NCBI GenBank assembly: GCA_025451235.1 | Contig: JANWKT010000017.1 | Location: 186,001-250,000, forward strand | Direction of reading: 5' to 3' | DNA: 64,000 bases | Source of the DNA: Flavobacteriales bacterium | GTDB lineage: Bacteria; Bacteroidota; Bacteroidia; CAIKAF01 | In this document: piece by piece, positions 62,908 to 64,000 of the stretch | Numbering within the stretch: the first letter of the stretch is position 1 | How the letters are laid out: every line of letters starts with the position of its first letter | Translations under genes and position numbers: made by a program | The notes under the pieces: model-generated | The model's database searches: none | Seen by the model: the letters and a program-made list of their open reading frames with translations, nothing else | Told to the model about the DNA's origin: nothing

Positions 62908-64000
62908 TTACATCCAAATTTGCCACCAGTTTTCGAGAACAAATAGTTTCCATAAACGCCAGTGATCCTTTTTTTTCAAGAGTTCTGATACGTATTCTTT
63001 CCGGATCACTTCTTCATTTACCAGCCGCCCGTTGATCAAAGTTTTTTCGTACAAAGTATAATCCATATAATATTGATCAGGTCCTACAAATCCCTGTTTG
63101 GCCCGGTTCAGTATTTTTTCTGGAACATGGCCCTGCAACAACTTCCGCAATAAAGGTTTTTGCTCTCCATCAACGAGGTAAGAGGATGGGTCGAGACTGA
63201 ATAAGAATTCAACCAGTTCATGTTGTAAAAAAGGAACCCTCACCTCCAGCGAATGAGCCATAGAGGCACGGTCCACTTTGGAAAGGATCAATTCGGACAT
63301 AAAAGTATGGATATCTAAATATTGTAACTGTTTAACGGGAGATTCATCCTGGATGGCAAACTGATCGAAATGTGAAAAGGGGTCTTGAGGGATAAAGGTG
63401 TGATACTGGGGGCCCAGGGCATTTTTGAGTTCGGCCGTGTCAAACAAACCCATACTCATGGCATTTATATAATGGAGCTTGATATCATGAAAGGATTTTC
63501 CCGTAAAGGAGGAACTCCATTTTTTAAATAGATTTTGATGATGAAACTTTTCGGATTTATGCCACCAATAACCTCCCATCATTTCATCAGCTCCTTCGCC
63601 CGATAGAACCGCTTTTACTTTTGTGGAGGCTAACCTGCTCACGTCATAAGTAGGAATAATTGAAATATCAGCAATGGGGTCATCATAATGCCACATTAGT
63701 TTTTTTACAATATCCAATTGAATATTGTTAGGCATGGAAGTATATAGATCGGCTCCTACAGCATCTGAAACCAATTTTGCATATTGATCTTCGCTTTGGT
63801 CCCAATCCTTAAAGCCAATTGAAAATGCGGATGTAGGATAGTGGAGATCCTTTTTCATCAGCATCACCAATGCCGAGGAATCATAACCACCGCTCAGGAA
63901 AGAACCTACGGGAACATCACTCCTTAAATGTTTTCCAACCGACTTGAGCAGGAGGTTTCTGAAGTTTTCATAGGTCTCTTCCAGGCTAATTTTTATTTTA
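62908..64000 (-). CDS. asnB: Asparagine synthetase B-like protein, 5' end outside the window
   Basis: The C-terminal synthetase half of a glutamine-hydrolysing asparagine synthetase-like protein, cut by the right edge of the window. The ATP-binding SGGYDSS loop is read at about 63888-63908, preceded by LRSDVPVGSFL; later motifs are AVLSGEGADEMMGGYWWH, SKVDRASMAHSLEVRVPFLQHELVEF and ILNRAKQGFVGP. The N-terminal glutaminase is not visible. Such proteins in surface-glycan clusters often amidate uronic acids. It ends 46 bp before the radical SAM gene and probably leads that operon. Confidence 0.85.
   Translation of the reverse strand, partial: KIKISLEETYENFRNLLLKSVGKHLRSDVPVGSFLSGGYDSSALVMLMKKDLHYPTSAFSIGFKDWDQSEDQYAKLVSDAVGADLYTSMPNNIQLDIVKKLMWHYDDPIADISIIPTYDVSRLASTKVKAVLSGEGADEMMGGYWWHKSEKFHHQNLFKKWSSSFTGKSFHDIKLHYINAMSMGLFDTAELKNALGPQYHTFIPQDPFSHFDQFAIQDESPVKQLQYLDIHTFMSELILSKVDRASMAHSLEVRVPFLQHELVEFLFSLDPSSYLVDGEQKPLLRKLLQGHVPEKILNRAKQGFVGPDQYYMDYTLYEKTLINGRLVNEEVIRKEYVSELLKKKDHWRLWKLFVLENWWQIWM

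Noticed and set aside
62908-64000. Asparagine synthetase as a truncated pseudogene
   Set aside because: The reading frame stays open to the window edge with intact SGGYDSS; it is cut only by the window.

Overview
The window comes from an AT-rich chromosome of a Bacteroidota bacterium, most likely of the Sphingobacteriia/Chitinophagia/Flavobacteriia type. The main evidence is a set of about six secreted proteins that end in type IX secretion (T9SS) type-A sorting domains, a TonB receptor with an N-terminal carboxypeptidase-like domain, promoters with the Bacteroidota TTG...TAnnTTTG architecture, and a tmRNA whose tag reads GNTSNYALAA. No rRNA, tRNA, CRISPR array, phage or transposase gene was seen. 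The chromosome segment looks mostly vertical, with a few palindromic intergenic repeats and two GC-rich islands.

Layout. 1-6.2 kb (minus strand): M19-type dipeptidase, secreted and T9SS proteins, and a SCO/DUF420/small membrane protein operon for cytochrome oxidase maturation. 6.3-15.2 kb (plus, with one minus lipoprotein): UPF1-like helicase, kdsB-TPR-thioesterase, DUF2147, a GT-B-like protein plus SpsF-type cytidylyltransferase, a lone transketolase N-terminal subunit and a DinB protein. 15.2-26.4 kb: tandem Cys-domain/T9SS paralogs, a pentameric ligand-gated ion channel homolog, GT39-like membrane enzyme, YD-repeat protein, ferritin-like protein, T9SS protein and an APC permease. 26.4-41.2 kb: an ECF sigma factor with a cupin anti-sigma-like partner, prfB with its programmed +1 frameshift, amidohydrolase, GT39-like protein, PhzF, RseP, ALDH7-type dehydrogenase, HemW, TetR regulator, DAHP synthase/chorismate mutase and ssrA.

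The most interesting part is 41.3-51.9 kb. Five promoters there (fatty acid desaturase, FAD oxidase, a paralogous lipoprotein pair, TonB receptor plus secreted esterase, and a 69-residue lipoprotein) carry the same 14-bp dyad TTAACCCAGGTTCA, directly followed by a TTG -33 element and exactly 24 bp later by the (T/A)TTG of a Bacteroidota -7 element. Three of them have a second dyad exactly 31 bp upstream. The dyad centre falls near -41.5, the class II activator position, and a Crp/Fnr-family regulator gene lies inside the cluster. I infer a local, previously unnamed Crp/Fnr-type envelope or membrane-lipid regulon.

53.8-64 kb is a cell-surface glycan region: ACP, KAS III-like enzyme, GT2 and GNAT in one overlapping plus-strand operon, then several glycosyltransferases, two polytopic membrane proteins, a radical SAM enzyme with its Cys-rich accessory domain at the N-terminus, and an asparagine synthetase-like protein cut by the right edge of the window.
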